Positions 26,548 to 34,315 are shown, counted from the stretch's first letter. The stretch is DNA of 64,000 bases from Gemmiger sp. An50 (GCF_002161595.1 NZ_NFID01000011.1:57057-121056); one strand, 5' to 3'. Numbers and translations are program-made. The notes: generated by a model from the letters alone, not told the origin.

Positions 26548-27426
26548 ATGAATGTGAACCATGTTTTGAACGAATTCAGCGATACCCTTCTGTTTGAATA
26601 CGACTGTGACTCCGCCCGTTTGGAATTCACGCCCGCGGCCCCTGCGGTGCTGGGCCTGCCGGACCTGCTGCCCCTGCGCAGCGACGCGGGCGGCCGGACC
26701 CTGCCGGAGGCGGCGGACAAGCTGCGCCGTCTGCTGCGGGCAGCCCGGCCCGGCGGCCCGGTGGTCAAGGCAGAGGTGACCTTTCTGGGTCAGGATGGGC
26801 AAATCTGGGTGTATTTATGCCGCTGCAAGGCGCTGAAGGGTTCCGGCAGGACCGGCGGGCAGATCGTGGGCAAGCTCACCGACATCACCGAGCGGTTCGA
26901 CCGGGAGCAGGACCTGCTGCGCCGGGCCAACATGGATCTGCTCACCGGCGTCTACAACCGCAGCGCCGAGGAGCTGATCGCCCGGAAGCTGAAGCAGAAC
27001 GGCGGCGGGGTGCTGTTCATGATCGATCTGGACGATTTCAAGCAGATCAACGACACGCTGGGCCACTCGGTGGGCGACCAGGTGCTGGTGGCGGTGAGCG
27101 ACGTGCTCAAGCATCTGTTCCGGGCGGGCGATATTGTGGCCCGGGTGGGCGGCGACGAGTTCGTGGTGTTTCTGGAAAGTCCGCTGGACCCGGACCTGAT
27201 GGCACGGCGGGCGCAGATGATCCTGACCCATCTGGAACGGATTCCCCTGCCCCAGCTGAACGGCCCGGTCAAGGCCAGCATCGGGGTAGCGCTTTCACCG
27301 CCGGTGCGGCCGGAGTACGCCGCGCTGCACCAGGCAGCCGACGAGGCCATGTACCAGAGCAAGCGCGCCAGCAAAAACGGCTTCCGGCTTTACATTTCTT
27401 CCGAAGCCCAGGAACGGGAGACATAA
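26548..27426 (+). CDS. PAS-GGDEF diguanylate cyclase
   Basis: 292 cytosolic residues with no membrane segment. An N-terminal PAS-like sensor (about 1-115, ending GGQIVGKLTDITERFDREQD) is joined to a GGDEF domain that makes c-di-GMP from two GTP. The intact motif RVGGDEFVV is preceded by RAGD exactly five residues upstream, the product-binding inhibitory I-site, so both catalysis and feedback look functional. Start at 26548 with GGGAG 9 bases upstream. No other c-di-GMP gene is in the window. Confidence 0.9.
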   Translation: MNVNHVLNEFSDTLLFEYDCDSARLEFTPAAPAVLGLPDLLPLRSDAGGRTLPEAADKLRRLLRAARPGGPVVKAEVTFLGQDGQIWVYLCRCKALKGSGRTGGQIVGKLTDITERFDREQDLLRRANMDLLTGVYNRSAEELIARKLKQNGGGVLFMIDLDDFKQINDTLGHSVGDQVLVAVSDVLKHLFRAGDIVARVGGDEFVVFLESPLDPDLMARRAQMILTHLERIPLPQLNGPVKASIGVALSPPVRPEYAALHQAADEAMYQSKRASKNGFRLYISSEAQERET

Positions 27427-27440
27427 CGAAACGAAAAAAC

Positions 27441-27480
27441 AAAAGGCGTACCGGTCGTTCATTGACTGGTACGCCTTTTG
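27441..27480 (+). terminator. Terminator of the diguanylate cyclase gene
   Basis: AAAAGGCGTACCGGTC and GACTGGTACGCCTTTT form a 16-bp stem (one wobble) with a 7-base loop. Confidence 0.85.
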
Positions 27481-27624
27481 TTCGATTGATTTATTTTTGG
27501 TTGCCCGGCTCCGGCAAAGGGAACAGCCGCCCCGCGCCGTTTGTTTGTGCGTTCGGTTTTGCTTTGCCGCACCCCGCCAGCTCTTGCGGCTATTAACGCA
27601 CAGGCTCGTTGCCGCTTTGCAAAA

Positions 27625-27658
27625 GAAAAAGCGCACCGGTTACCCGATGCGCTTTTTT
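27625..27658 (-). terminator. Terminator hairpin in repeat copy A
   Basis: On the minus strand GAAGCGCATCGGG-type arms (AAGCGCA...TGCGCTT) are followed by TTTTTC. It is a duplicate of the tRNA-operon terminator. Confidence 0.65.
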
Positions 27659-27659
27659 C

Positions 27660-27691
27660 TGGCTCCCTCTGCCCGGCTCGAACCAACGACC
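27660..27691 (-). pseudogene. 3' fragment of a tRNA-Asn gene
   Basis: On the minus strand GGTCGTTGGTTCGAGCC, followed by GGGCAGAGGGAGCCA, copies the T-arm, acceptor arm and CCA of the intact tRNA-Asn at 27954-28029. The T-stem is mismatched and the 5' half is replaced by unrelated sequence with nested inverted repeats. Confidence 0.75.
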
Positions 27692-27800
27692 ATTCCGAGC
27701 CCGGAAATTGTCGCGCTGCACCACGGGCCACAGGCCCGTGGCACATCTCTCTGTTTCCGGGCCCGCCTCCGCCTCGCTGCATCGCCCACCGGGCGCGCTC
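27692..27800. other. 109-bp segment of nested inverted repeats between the repeat copies
   Basis: Outer arms GCCCGGAAA (27699-27707) and TTTCCGGGC (27754-27762) enclose a perfect 9-bp hairpin, CCACGGGCC-ACA-GGCCCGTGG (27721-27741). It replaces the 5' half of the truncated tRNA-Asn copy. Confidence 0.75.
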
Positions 27801-27985
27801 GGCTCCGGCGCAGTTAACAGCCGCCCCGCGCCGTTTGTTTGTGCGTTCGGTTTTGCTTTGCTGCACCCCGCCAGCTCTTGCGGCTATTAACGCACAGGGT
27901 CGTTGGGCGCTTTGCAAAAGAAAAAGCGCACCGGTTACCCGATGCGCTTTTTTTGGCTCCCCCTGTTGGGCTCGAACCAACGACC
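27801..27985. repeat. 185-bp direct repeat, copy B
   Basis: Partner of 27507-27691. Its right end is the 3' part of the intact tRNA-Asn gene (27954-28029). Its middle holds the functional terminator of the tRNA operon. Confidence 0.9.
27919..27953 (-). terminator. Terminator of the Glu-Lys-Asn tRNA operon
   Basis: On the minus strand, directly after the CCA of tRNA-Asn, the arms AAGCGCATCGG and CCGGTGCGCTT (one mismatch) are followed by TTTTTC. Confidence 0.75.
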
Positions 27986-28029
27986 CTGCGGTTAACAGCC
28001 GCATGCTCTACCGACTGAGCTAAGGAGGA
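27954..28029 (-). tRNA. tRNA-Asn (GTT)
   Basis: A 76-base cloverleaf with CCA encoded. Acceptor TCCTCCT pairs with AGGGGGA, the D-arm contains AGCTCAGTCGGTAGAGC, the anticodon loop is CTGTTAA (anticodon GTT), and the T-arm is GTTGG-TTCGAGC-CCAAC. It is third in the tRNA operon. Confidence 0.96.
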
Positions 28030-28034
28030 ACAAA

Positions 28035-28110
<76 letters not shown>

Positions 28111-28115
28111 ATATG

Positions 28116-28190
28116 TGGTGACCCGTGGGAGAATCGAACTCCCGTTTGCGGCGTGAGAGGCCGCCGTCTTGACCGCTTGACCAACGGGCC
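28116..28190 (-). tRNA. tRNA-Glu (CTC)
   Basis: 75 bases with encoded CCA. Acceptor GGCCCGT pairs with ACGGGTC by one wobble, the anticodon loop is CCTCTCA (anticodon CTC), and the T-arm is CGGGAG-TTCGATT-CTCCC. It is first in the operon, just behind a consensus promoter. Confidence 0.95.
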
Positions 28191-28208
28191 ACATCTGACA
28201 GCTTCATC

Positions 28209-28237
28209 ATTATACCGCCCGTTTCACGGTTTGTCAA
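28209..28237 (-). promoter_or_regulatory. Consensus promoter of the tRNA operon
   Basis: On the minus strand perfect TTGACA (28232-28237), 17 bases, perfect TATAAT (28209-28214). The Glu tRNA starts 19 bases after the -10. Confidence 0.92.
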
Positions 28238-28352
28238 CACATTTTCAAAACTTTTTTGAAGTTTTTTGATTTTCTTTTTCCGGGCTTTTGGACCGCCTCT
28301 CCCCTTTATTTATAATACATTATATGGCTGCCGCCCTCCTCCGCTGTGCCGG

Positions 28353-28391
28353 GCAAAACAAAAGCGGCGCCCGATTGCTCCAGCGCCGCCA
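28353..28391 (-). terminator. Isolated minus-strand terminator
   Basis: GCGGCGC (28364-28370) and GCGCCGC (28383-28389) form a perfect 7-bp stem with a 12-base loop. TTTTGTTTT follows on the minus strand. It lies just downstream of a promoter-like pair at 28409-28438. Confidence 0.6.
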
Positions 28392-28408
28392 TACACTCCA
28401 ACATTTTT

Positions 28409-28438
28409 ATTATAGCACCAAACCTCGGATTCTTTCAA
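28409..28438 (-). promoter_or_regulatory. Possible minus-strand promoter for a short RNA
   Basis: TTGAAA (28433-28438), 18 bases, perfect TATAAT (28409-28414) on the minus strand. The terminator at 28353-28391 would end the transcript after about 50 bases. The remainder of 28191-28500 holds no gene. Confidence 0.5.
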
Positions 28439-28506
28439 TGCAACAATTATACAAATAATACATCATAAGTATATCCACTTTGTCAATATACACCGGGGTT
28501 TTTGTA

Positions 28507-28515
28507 TGGTATATT
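28507..28515 (+). promoter_or_regulatory. Extended -10 promoter of the putative large RNA
   Basis: TGGTATATT: an extended TGN followed by TATATT, embedded in very AT-rich sequence. A TTGTCA at 28480 is too far (24 bases) to be a normal -35. Transcription would begin near 28522. Confidence 0.5.
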
Positions 28516-28521
28516 ATAGAC

Positions 28522-29582
28522 ACACCAAGGAACACAAACCAAGGTCGAGAAACTCTAGGCAACCTGCTAAGGATAGCAGGAAGAGCCGCAACGAGGAAAG
28601 AAAGGAGAGCAGGACCATCATGGTAATTGAAGAACCCGGCCAGATCTGGCAGGATGGGACCTGCCGCTGAATCCCGAAATCACTTTTTCACAGCAAGATG
28701 ATTTCTTGAATGCCAAAGGCCAAGCTGGAACGCAGGATTCTAAAATGGATCAGAGGAACAATTGGTCCGGTATTTCTCAGATCGATGGATCGGAAAAAAC
28801 CGCAGATCGAACGTGAATGATTCAAAAAGAACCTTCAGTCACAGCAAAAAACCAAAAGGCGACCACCAAAAAGGTTTTGGATTTTCGGAACAAGATTCAA
28901 ATAGCGAGTAGATCCCATCCCTGCCCAACAAGCAGTTTTTTATAAAAAAACCGAAAGTGGATTTGATCCCGATGGATCGTACCAAAAACGGTTAAAGCAT
29001 CGTTTGATGTGAGGAAATTGGTATTCAGCCTGGTATGGAGCAAGAGCGATGCGAGTGTTCTGAATCACTTCGCACCAAGGAAATAAAAGTTGAGTTTAGG
29101 TCTTGTCTGCAACCTCTTTTAAGCCATGGAAGCCGAACAACAGTAACGGAACCACAAGACGCATTCGACCGAATCCATCCAAGTAAACGGCTTTGATCAC
29201 CAGCAAACCAGAGCAGTAAACGGTAGAAATCCTTTTTTGATATGTTTCTTTTCATCCGAATCAAACCAGAAGAGGCTTTGAGTCCAATGTACTAAGCAAT
29301 GTTTCGCGTACCATTTCAAGGCGCTTTGAAATCTGAGTTCATCAAATCGTACGAAATGAGGATAACGCCAATGTGCTGAATGTTTGCCCGTAGACCACCA
29401 CCAGGGATGCAGGCAATGTGAAGCGACAAAGCCTGCCGGTATATGGCAAAGGAACGTGAATCGATATGTATGACGAGAAAGTCGTATTGATGAAGCGTTT
29501 TAAATCCATCTAAATCGAGGGCAGACCAATGTACTGAATGACTTTCCGCGGGGTGCCGTGTCCGGCATCTCGCGGTTTTTTT
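28522..29582 (+). ncRNA. Putative large (about 1.06 kb) structured non-coding RNA
   Basis: A stretch of over 1 kb with no credible ORF in any frame, bounded by a promoter-like element and a strong terminator. Two 60-base rows that I counted have 42-45% GC, well below flanking genes. Perfect local hairpins include 28563-28580 (7 bp, loop AGGA), 28648-28665, 28866-28880, 29313-29332 (7 bp) and 29409-29436. A motif near CCAATGTACTGAATG followed by a TTTCGCG-like end recurs at 29056, 29284, 29368 and 29526, and CGATGGATCG occurs at 28783 and 28970. The size, isolation and closeness to a tRNA operon recall giant bacterial RNAs such as GOLLD and ROOL, but I recognise no consensus. tmRNA, RNase P RNA and 6S RNA signatures are absent. 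Confidence 0.5.
29546..29582 (+). terminator. Terminator of the putative large RNA
   Basis: CCGCGGGGTGCCG (29546-29558) and CGGCATCTCGCGG (29563-29575) form a 13-bp stem with two G-U pairs and a 4-base loop, followed by seven T. Confidence 0.85.
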
Positions 29583-29629
29583 GTCTTGTTTTGCCAAGCG
29601 TTTCCCCCGCTGCACCCTGCGGCTTGTAA

Positions 29630-29658
29630 TTGTATTAAGGACGCAAAGGTGCTATAAT
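29630..29658 (+). promoter_or_regulatory. Promoter of the racemase gene
   Basis: TTGTAT (29630-29635), 17 bases, perfect TATAAT (29653-29658). Confidence 0.8.
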
Positions 29659-29722
29659 AAGAAAATTGCAGGCGCCGGTTTTTCCGTGCGCCAATCTGAG
29701 CAAAGGGGCGTGGAACCAGGCC

Positions 29723-30433
29723 ATGCAGAAGGAACATCCCGTTTTGGGTATTTTAGGTGGGCTCGGCCCCATGAGCACGGTGTATTTTTACCAGATGCTC
29801 ACCGAGCACACCCCCGCCCAGTGCGACCAGGATCATCTGGACATCGTGATCTCCAGCCGGGCCTCTACTCCGGACCGCACCGCCTATATCCTGGGCGAGA
29901 GCGAGGACGATCCCTTCGCCCAGATGGAGCGGGACGCGGAGATGCTGGTGAAGTATGGGGCCACCATTCTGGCCATTCCCTGCAACACCGCCCATTATTT
30001 CTACGACCGGCTGGCCCGCAGCCTGCCGGTGCCCATTCTGAACATGGTGCGTTTGACCGTGCAGCACGCCAAGGCACAGGGCTGCACCCGGCTGGGCATC
30101 CTGGCCACCAGCGGCACCGTGGGCAGCTGCACCTACCAGCGGATGTGCCGGGCGGAGGGCATTGATTTTGCCATTCCTTCCCTGCCCCGCCAGACCCAGC
30201 TGATGAACATCATCTACGACCAGATCAAAAAGGGCCAGCGGGCCGACATGAAGCTTTTCATGGAAATTGCCGACGAACTGCGTGCCGCGGGCTGCGAAAA
30301 CGCGGTGCTGGGCTGCACCGAGCTTTCGCTCATCAAGCGGGACGAAGGGCTGGACGGCTTTTTCATCGACAGCACCGAGGTGCTGGCTGAGGAGACCCTG
30401 CTGGCCTGCGGCAAGACCCCTATCGGCTTTTAA
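29723..30433 (+). CDS. Aspartate/glutamate racemase family protein
   Basis: 236 residues of the two-cysteine, cofactor-free racemase fold. GILGGLGPMSTVYFY opens the domain. The two catalytic cysteines are in AIPCNTAH (C87) and LGCTELSL (C198), so the active site is complete. The likely product is D-aspartate or another D-amino acid for wall or signalling use; substrate choice is not readable. The ATG at 29723 has only a distant AAAGGGG (15 bases); the extension to 29666 would start at the transcription start and is unlikely. Confidence 0.88.
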   Translation: MQKEHPVLGILGGLGPMSTVYFYQMLTEHTPAQCDQDHLDIVISSRASTPDRTAYILGESEDDPFAQMERDAEMLVKYGATILAIPCNTAHYFYDRLARSLPVPILNMVRLTVQHAKAQGCTRLGILATSGTVGSCTYQRMCRAEGIDFAIPSLPRQTQLMNIIYDQIKKGQRADMKLFMEIADELRAAGCENAVLGCTELSLIKRDEGLDGFFIDSTEVLAEETLLACGKTPIGF

Positions 30434-30469
30434 CGCCGCCCATCCCCTTTTGGGAAAGGAGCCCCTTTT

Positions 30470-31090
30470 ATGGCACAACTGAACCCCTGCATGCACAACG
30501 GCCAGCTTTACAACAACAACGACCCGGAGCTGTTCCGGGCGCAGATGGAATGCCGGGCCCTGATCCACCAGTACAACCAGATGGACCCCCGGGACACCGA
30601 GCAACAGCAGGCCGTATTCTCCCGCATCTTTGCCGAGGCGGGTGAGCACTGCTACTTTGAGCCCCCCTTCAACGCCAACTGGGGCTGCTTCACCCATCTG
30701 GGCAAGTATGTGTACGCCAACTTCAACCTGACGCTGGTGGACGATACCCACATCTACCTGGGCGACCATGTGATGATCGGCCCCAACGTGACCATCTGCA
30801 CCGCCACCCATCCCATCCACCCGGGGCTGCGCCGCCAGGCCGCCCAGTACAACAAGCCGGTACACATCGGCAACAACGTGTGGATCGGCGCGGGCAGCAC
30901 CATTCTGCCGGGCGTGACCATCGGGGAAAACTCGGTGATCGGTGCGGGCAGCCTGGTGAACCAGGACATCCCTGCCAATGTGGTGGCCTACGGCACCCCC
31001 TGCCGGGTGGTCCGCCCCATCCAGCCGGAGGACCTGGAAACCTACGACCACGGCAAAGCCATTGATTTTTCCCAGTGGGAAAAAGAATAA
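30470..31090 (+). CDS. Maltose/galactoside O-acetyltransferase-like hexapeptide transferase
   Basis: 206 residues. An N-terminal helical maltose-acetyltransferase domain (about 5-60) precedes a left-handed beta-helix of hexapeptide repeats (IYLGDHVMIGPNVTI, VHIGNNVWIGAGSTILPGV). The catalytic histidine is H114 in ATHPIHPG. The family transfers acetyl from CoA to the 6-hydroxyl of sugars (LacA, Maa). A galactose module elsewhere in the window makes a galactoside plausible. RBS AAAGGAG precedes the ATG. It is 36 bases after the racemase. Confidence 0.88.
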   Translation: MAQLNPCMHNGQLYNNNDPELFRAQMECRALIHQYNQMDPRDTEQQQAVFSRIFAEAGEHCYFEPPFNANWGCFTHLGKYVYANFNLTLVDDTHIYLGDHVMIGPNVTICTATHPIHPGLRRQAAQYNKPVHIGNNVWIGAGSTILPGVTIGENSVIGAGSLVNQDIPANVVAYGTPCRVVRPIQPEDLETYDHGKAIDFSQWEKE

Positions 31091-31222
31091 AGGCAACACC
31101 GCCCCCGCCGTTCGGCGTGAAGGATGCGGGTTTGCCGAAAGACAAGACCGCCCCCAGGCGGAATTGCCCGTAAATTCCGGGACCGTTCCATTCGCGGCCC
31201 CGTTATGAAAGGATAGAAGAAA

Positions 31223-33220
31223 ATGAGCCAGAACAACACCTACTACATTACCACCCCCATCTACTACCCCAGCGACAAGCTGCACATCGGCCACAGCTAC
31301 ACCACCGTGGCCTGCGATGCGCTGGCCCGCTTCAAGCGGATGCAGGGCAAGGACGTCATGTTCCTCACCGGCACCGACGAGCACGGCCAGAAGATCCAGG
31401 ACAAGGCCGCTGCCAAGGGCGTGACCCCCAAGCAGTACGTGGACGAGATCGTGGAGGGCAAAGGCGGCGTGAAGGACCTGTGGAAGCTGCTGGACATCAG
31501 CTACGACCGGTTCATCCGCACCACCGACGACTACCACATCGAGAGCTGCCAGAAGATCTTCCAGAAGCTGTATGACCAGGGCGACATCTACAAGAGCGTC
31601 TACAAGGGCCACTACTGCAAGCCCTGCGAGAGCTTCTGGACCGACAGCCAGCTGGTGGACGGCAAGTGCCCCGACTGCGGCCGCGAGGTATACGACGCGG
31701 AGGAGGAGGCTTACTTCTTCAAGACCAGCAAGTACGCCGACCGCCTGCTGAAGCTGTATGAGGAGAACCCCCAGTTCATCCAGCCCGAGAGCCGCAAGAA
31801 CGAGATGATCTCCTTCATCAACCAGGGCCTGCAGGACACCTGCGTTTCCCGCACCACCGTGCCCTGGGGCATCCCCGTTCCCTTTGACACCAAGCACACC
31901 ATGTACGTGTGGGTGGACGCGCTGAGCAACTACATCAGCGCTCTGGGCTACGGCAACGAGAAGTACTCCGACTACGACAAGTTCTGGCCCGCCACCATCC
32001 ACATGGTGGGCAAGGAGATCCTGCGCTTCCACACCATTCTGTGGCCCGCCATGCTGATGGCGCTGGACCTGCCCCTGCCCGGCCGCGTGTTCGGCCACGG
32101 CTGGCTGCTGCTGGACGGCGGCAAGATGAGCAAATCCAAGGGCAACGTGGTGGACCCTGTTGTTCTGTGCGAGCGCTACGGCGTGGACGCCATCCGCTAC
32201 TTCCTGCTGCGTGAGATCCCCTTCGGCAACGACGGCATCTTCTCCAACGAGGCGCTGATCAGCCGCATCAACTCCGACCTGGCCAACGACCTGGGCAACC
32301 TGCTCAGCCGCACCGTGGCCATGATCGAAAAATACTTTGGCGGCACCCTGCCCGCCCAGCGCCAGGCCGGCGACTTTGACCAGGACCTGATGGACACCGT
32401 GAACGCCATGCCCGCCAAGGTCACCGCCTGCATGGACGACCTGCTGATTCCCCAGGCCACTCAGGAGATCTTCAAGGCCATCCAGCGCGCCAACAAGTAC
32501 ATCGACGAGACCGCTCCCTGGGCTCTGGCCAAGGACGAGGCCAACAAGGACCGTCTGGCCATGGTGCTGTACAACCTGTGTGAGTCCCTGCGCATGAGCG
32601 CCATCCTGCTGACTCCCTTCCTGCCCAACACCACCGGCAAGATGGCCGAGCAGCTGGGCCTTGCCGAGAGCGAACTGACCTTCGATTCCCTCACCTTCGG
32701 CGCCCGCACCGAGTACACCGTGCACAAGGGCGAGGCTCTGTTCCCCCGCATCGACGCTGCCAAGGAGCTGGCTGAGCTGGCTGCCGAGCAGGAGGCCAAG
32801 CGCAAGGCCGCGGAAGAGGAAGCCGCCAAGGCTGCCGCTGCCGCCGCTCCCGCTGTGGACGAGGCTGCCGAGCCCATCGAGCATCTGCCCGAGATCACCT
32901 TTGACGACTTCTGCAAGGTGGAGCTGCGTGTGGCCAAGGTGCTCACCTGTGAGAACCTGAAGGAGAGCAAGAAGCTGCTGAAGATGACCCTGTTCGACGG
33001 CGAGCGGGAGCGGACCATCCTCTCCGGCATTGCCAAGTGGTACAAGCCCGAGGATATGATCGGCCGCAACGTGGGCGTTGTGGTGAACCTGGCTCCCCGG
33101 CCCATGATGAAGGGTAAGTATGTGAGCGAGGGCATGGTCATGGCGGCCGACATGCCGGATGGCGGCGCATCCGTGGTCTTCTTCCCGGACGACGTGAAGC
33201 CCGGCAGCGCCATCCACTGA
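31223..33220 (+). CDS. metG: Methionyl-tRNA synthetase
   Basis: Class I synthetase of 665 residues. HIGH is at 21-24 and KMSKS at 301-305. A knuckle with paired cysteines (YCKPCESF and KCPDCGRE) binds zinc. An Ala/Glu/Lys-rich linker near 510-550 joins a C-terminal tRNA-binding domain (from about 556: FDDFCKVELRVAKVL), the Trbp111-like module that aids dimerisation and tRNA capture. RBS GAAAGGA lies upstream. It is followed after 10 bases by tatD. The 132 bases before it show no T-box sequence. Confidence 0.97.
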   Translation: MSQNNTYYITTPIYYPSDKLHIGHSYTTVACDALARFKRMQGKDVMFLTGTDEHGQKIQDKAAAKGVTPKQYVDEIVEGKGGVKDLWKLLDISYDRFIRTTDDYHIESCQKIFQKLYDQGDIYKSVYKGHYCKPCESFWTDSQLVDGKCPDCGREVYDAEEEAYFFKTSKYADRLLKLYEENPQFIQPESRKNEMISFINQGLQDTCVSRTTVPWGIPVPFDTKHTMYVWVDALSNYISALGYGNEKYSDYDKFWPATIHMVGKEILRFHTILWPAMLMALDLPLPGRVFGHGWLLLDGGKMSKSKGNVVDPVVLCERYGVDAIRYFLLREIPFGNDGIFSNEALISRINSDLANDLGNLLSRTVAMIEKYFGGTLPAQRQAGDFDQDLMDTVNAMPAKVTACMDDLLIPQATQEIFKAIQRANKYIDETAPWALAKDEANKDRLAMVLYNLCESLRMSAILLTPFLPNTTGKMAEQLGLAESELTFDSLTFGARTEYTVHKGEALFPRIDAAKELAELAAEQEAKRKAAEEEAAKAAAAAAPAVDEAAEPIEHLPEITFDDFCKVELRVAKVLTCENLKESKKLLKMTLFDGERERTILSGIAKWYKPEDMIGRNVGVVVNLAPRPMMKGKYVSEGMVMAADMPDGGASVVFFPDDVKPGSAIH

Positions 33221-33230
33221 GGAGAAACGC

Positions 33231-34022
33231 ATGTACTCCATTTTTGACACCCACGCACACTACACCAGCCATCAGTTTGACGACGACCGCCACACCCTGC
33301 TGGGCGAGCTGCCCGGCCGGGGGGTGGTGGGCGTGGTGGACTGCGGCACCGACTACGATTCCAGCCGCGCCTGCCTGGCTCTGGCCGAGCAGTACCCGTA
33401 CCTGTATGCGGCGCTGGGCATCCACCCGGAAAGCATCATCGAGGAGGACGCCTCCACCAACACCCGCTTCGGCGGCGACTGGGCGGCGGAGCTTGCGGCT
33501 ATCCGGCCCCTCTTCGACCATCCCAAGGCGGTAGCCGTGGGCGAGTGCGGGCTGGACTACCACTGGCCCATTCCCAAGGAAGCCCAGCTGGCCCTGTTCG
33601 AGGCGCATCTGAAGCTGGCGCTGGAGCTGGACAAGCCCATCATCGTGCATGACCGGCAGGCCCACGCGGACGTATACGCTCTTTTGAAGCAGTATAGACC
33701 TAAGGGCGTGGTCCACTGCTTTTCCGGCAGCGCCGAGGATGCGGTGATGCTGGCCCAGCAGGGCATGTACATCGGCTTCGGCGGCGCGCTCACCTTCAAG
33801 GGAGCCAAGCGGGCGGTGAAGGCCGCGGCCGCGCTGCCCTTAGAGCGCATTTTGCTGGAGACCGACTGCCCCTACATGGCGCCGGAGCCCTGCCGGGGCA
33901 AGCGCTGTGATTCCGGGCTGATCGCTCACACCGGCGAATTTCTGGCCGAAGTCCGGGGCGTTGCGCCGGACGTGATCTTCACCGCAACCACCGAAAACGC
34001 CAAGCGTCTGTTCGGCGTATAA
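33231..34022 (+). CDS. tatD: TatD-family metal-dependent hydrolase
   Basis: 263-residue TIM-barrel metallohydrolase, usually a 3'-5' exo-DNase/RNase of DNA repair and quality control. Metal ligands appear in FDTHAHYTS, GECGLDYHW, IVHDRQAH, VHCFSG and LLETDCPYM, the full family set. Co-transcription with metG is the usual Firmicutes arrangement. The ATG at 33231 follows GGAG. Confidence 0.95.
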   Translation: MYSIFDTHAHYTSHQFDDDRHTLLGELPGRGVVGVVDCGTDYDSSRACLALAEQYPYLYAALGIHPESIIEEDASTNTRFGGDWAAELAAIRPLFDHPKAVAVGECGLDYHWPIPKEAQLALFEAHLKLALELDKPIIVHDRQAHADVYALLKQYRPKGVVHCFSGSAEDAVMLAQQGMYIGFGGALTFKGAKRAVKAAAALPLERILLETDCPYMAPEPCRGKRCDSGLIAHTGEFLAEVRGVAPDVIFTATTENAKRLFGV

Positions 34023-34050
34023 CAACATGATTTCAGGAGGAACCATAATT

Positions 34051-34275
34051 ATGAAAGCTCGTATTCCCAAGCATCGTGAATTTTTGATCTCCTTCCCCGA
34101 GGATATGGATCAGGCCCGCCAGGACGAAGCCTGGGGCAAGCTGAACCAGATTCTGGAGGACTACAAGAAGGAGGGAAAGAGCGTTTACACTCCCACCTTC
34201 ATTGAGGACTGCCAGGACAAGGTGGACGCTCTGAAGGCCGAGTACGGCTTCGATTACACCATCGAGCTGCGCTGA
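34051..34275 (+). CDS. Small conserved-looking protein of unknown function
   Basis: 74 residues, soluble, charged, predicted mostly helical (MKARIPKHREFLISFPEDM ... LNQILEDYKKEGKSVYTPT). No cysteines other than one, and no known motif. A strong AGGAGG 9 bases before the ATG, codon use like its neighbours and a terminator directly after support real expression. It lies 28 bases after tatD and is probably the last gene of the metG unit. Confidence 0.75.
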   Translation: MKARIPKHREFLISFPEDMDQARQDEAWGKLNQILEDYKKEGKSVYTPTFIEDCQDKVDALKAEYGFDYTIELR

Positions 34276-34288
34276 TCGTTCGCGTTTG

Positions 34289-34315
34289 CGCCCCGGCTTT
34301 TGCCGGGGCGTTTTT
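34289..34315 (+). terminator. Terminator of the metG-tatD unit
   Basis: CGCCCCGGC and GCCGGGGCG form a 9-bp stem with a TTTT loop, followed by TTTTT. Confidence 0.9.

Larger units (their letters stand above)
27507..27691. repeat. 185-bp direct repeat, copy A (degenerate)
   Basis: Runs from GGCTCCGGC to CCAACGACC and is nearly identical to copy B at 27801-27985. It includes a terminator hairpin and the 3' 32 bases of a tRNA-Asn-like sequence. The two copies are offset by 294 bases. Confidence 0.9.

Noticed and set aside
27459..28004. 181-residue minus-strand ORF across the tRNA repeats
   Set aside because: It reads through the tRNA-Asn gene, two terminators and both repeat copies; its internal repetition only reflects the 185-bp duplication.
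28522..28900. RNase P RNA or tmRNA
   Set aside because: GAGGAAAG near 28592 recalls RNase P, but the following conserved core is missing; no tmRNA tag or CCA end was seen.
29025..29264. 79-residue minus-strand ORF inside the putative RNA
   Set aside because: No ribosome site or promoter on that strand and no resemblance to a known family.
29316..29615. 99-residue minus-strand ORF inside the putative RNA
   Set aside because: No ribosome site, no recognised domain, and it runs antisense through the terminator and the repeated modules.
29753..33250. 1165-residue open frame antisense to the racemase and metG genes
   Set aside because: Long antisense frames are common in GC-rich coding DNA; both sense genes are unmistakable.
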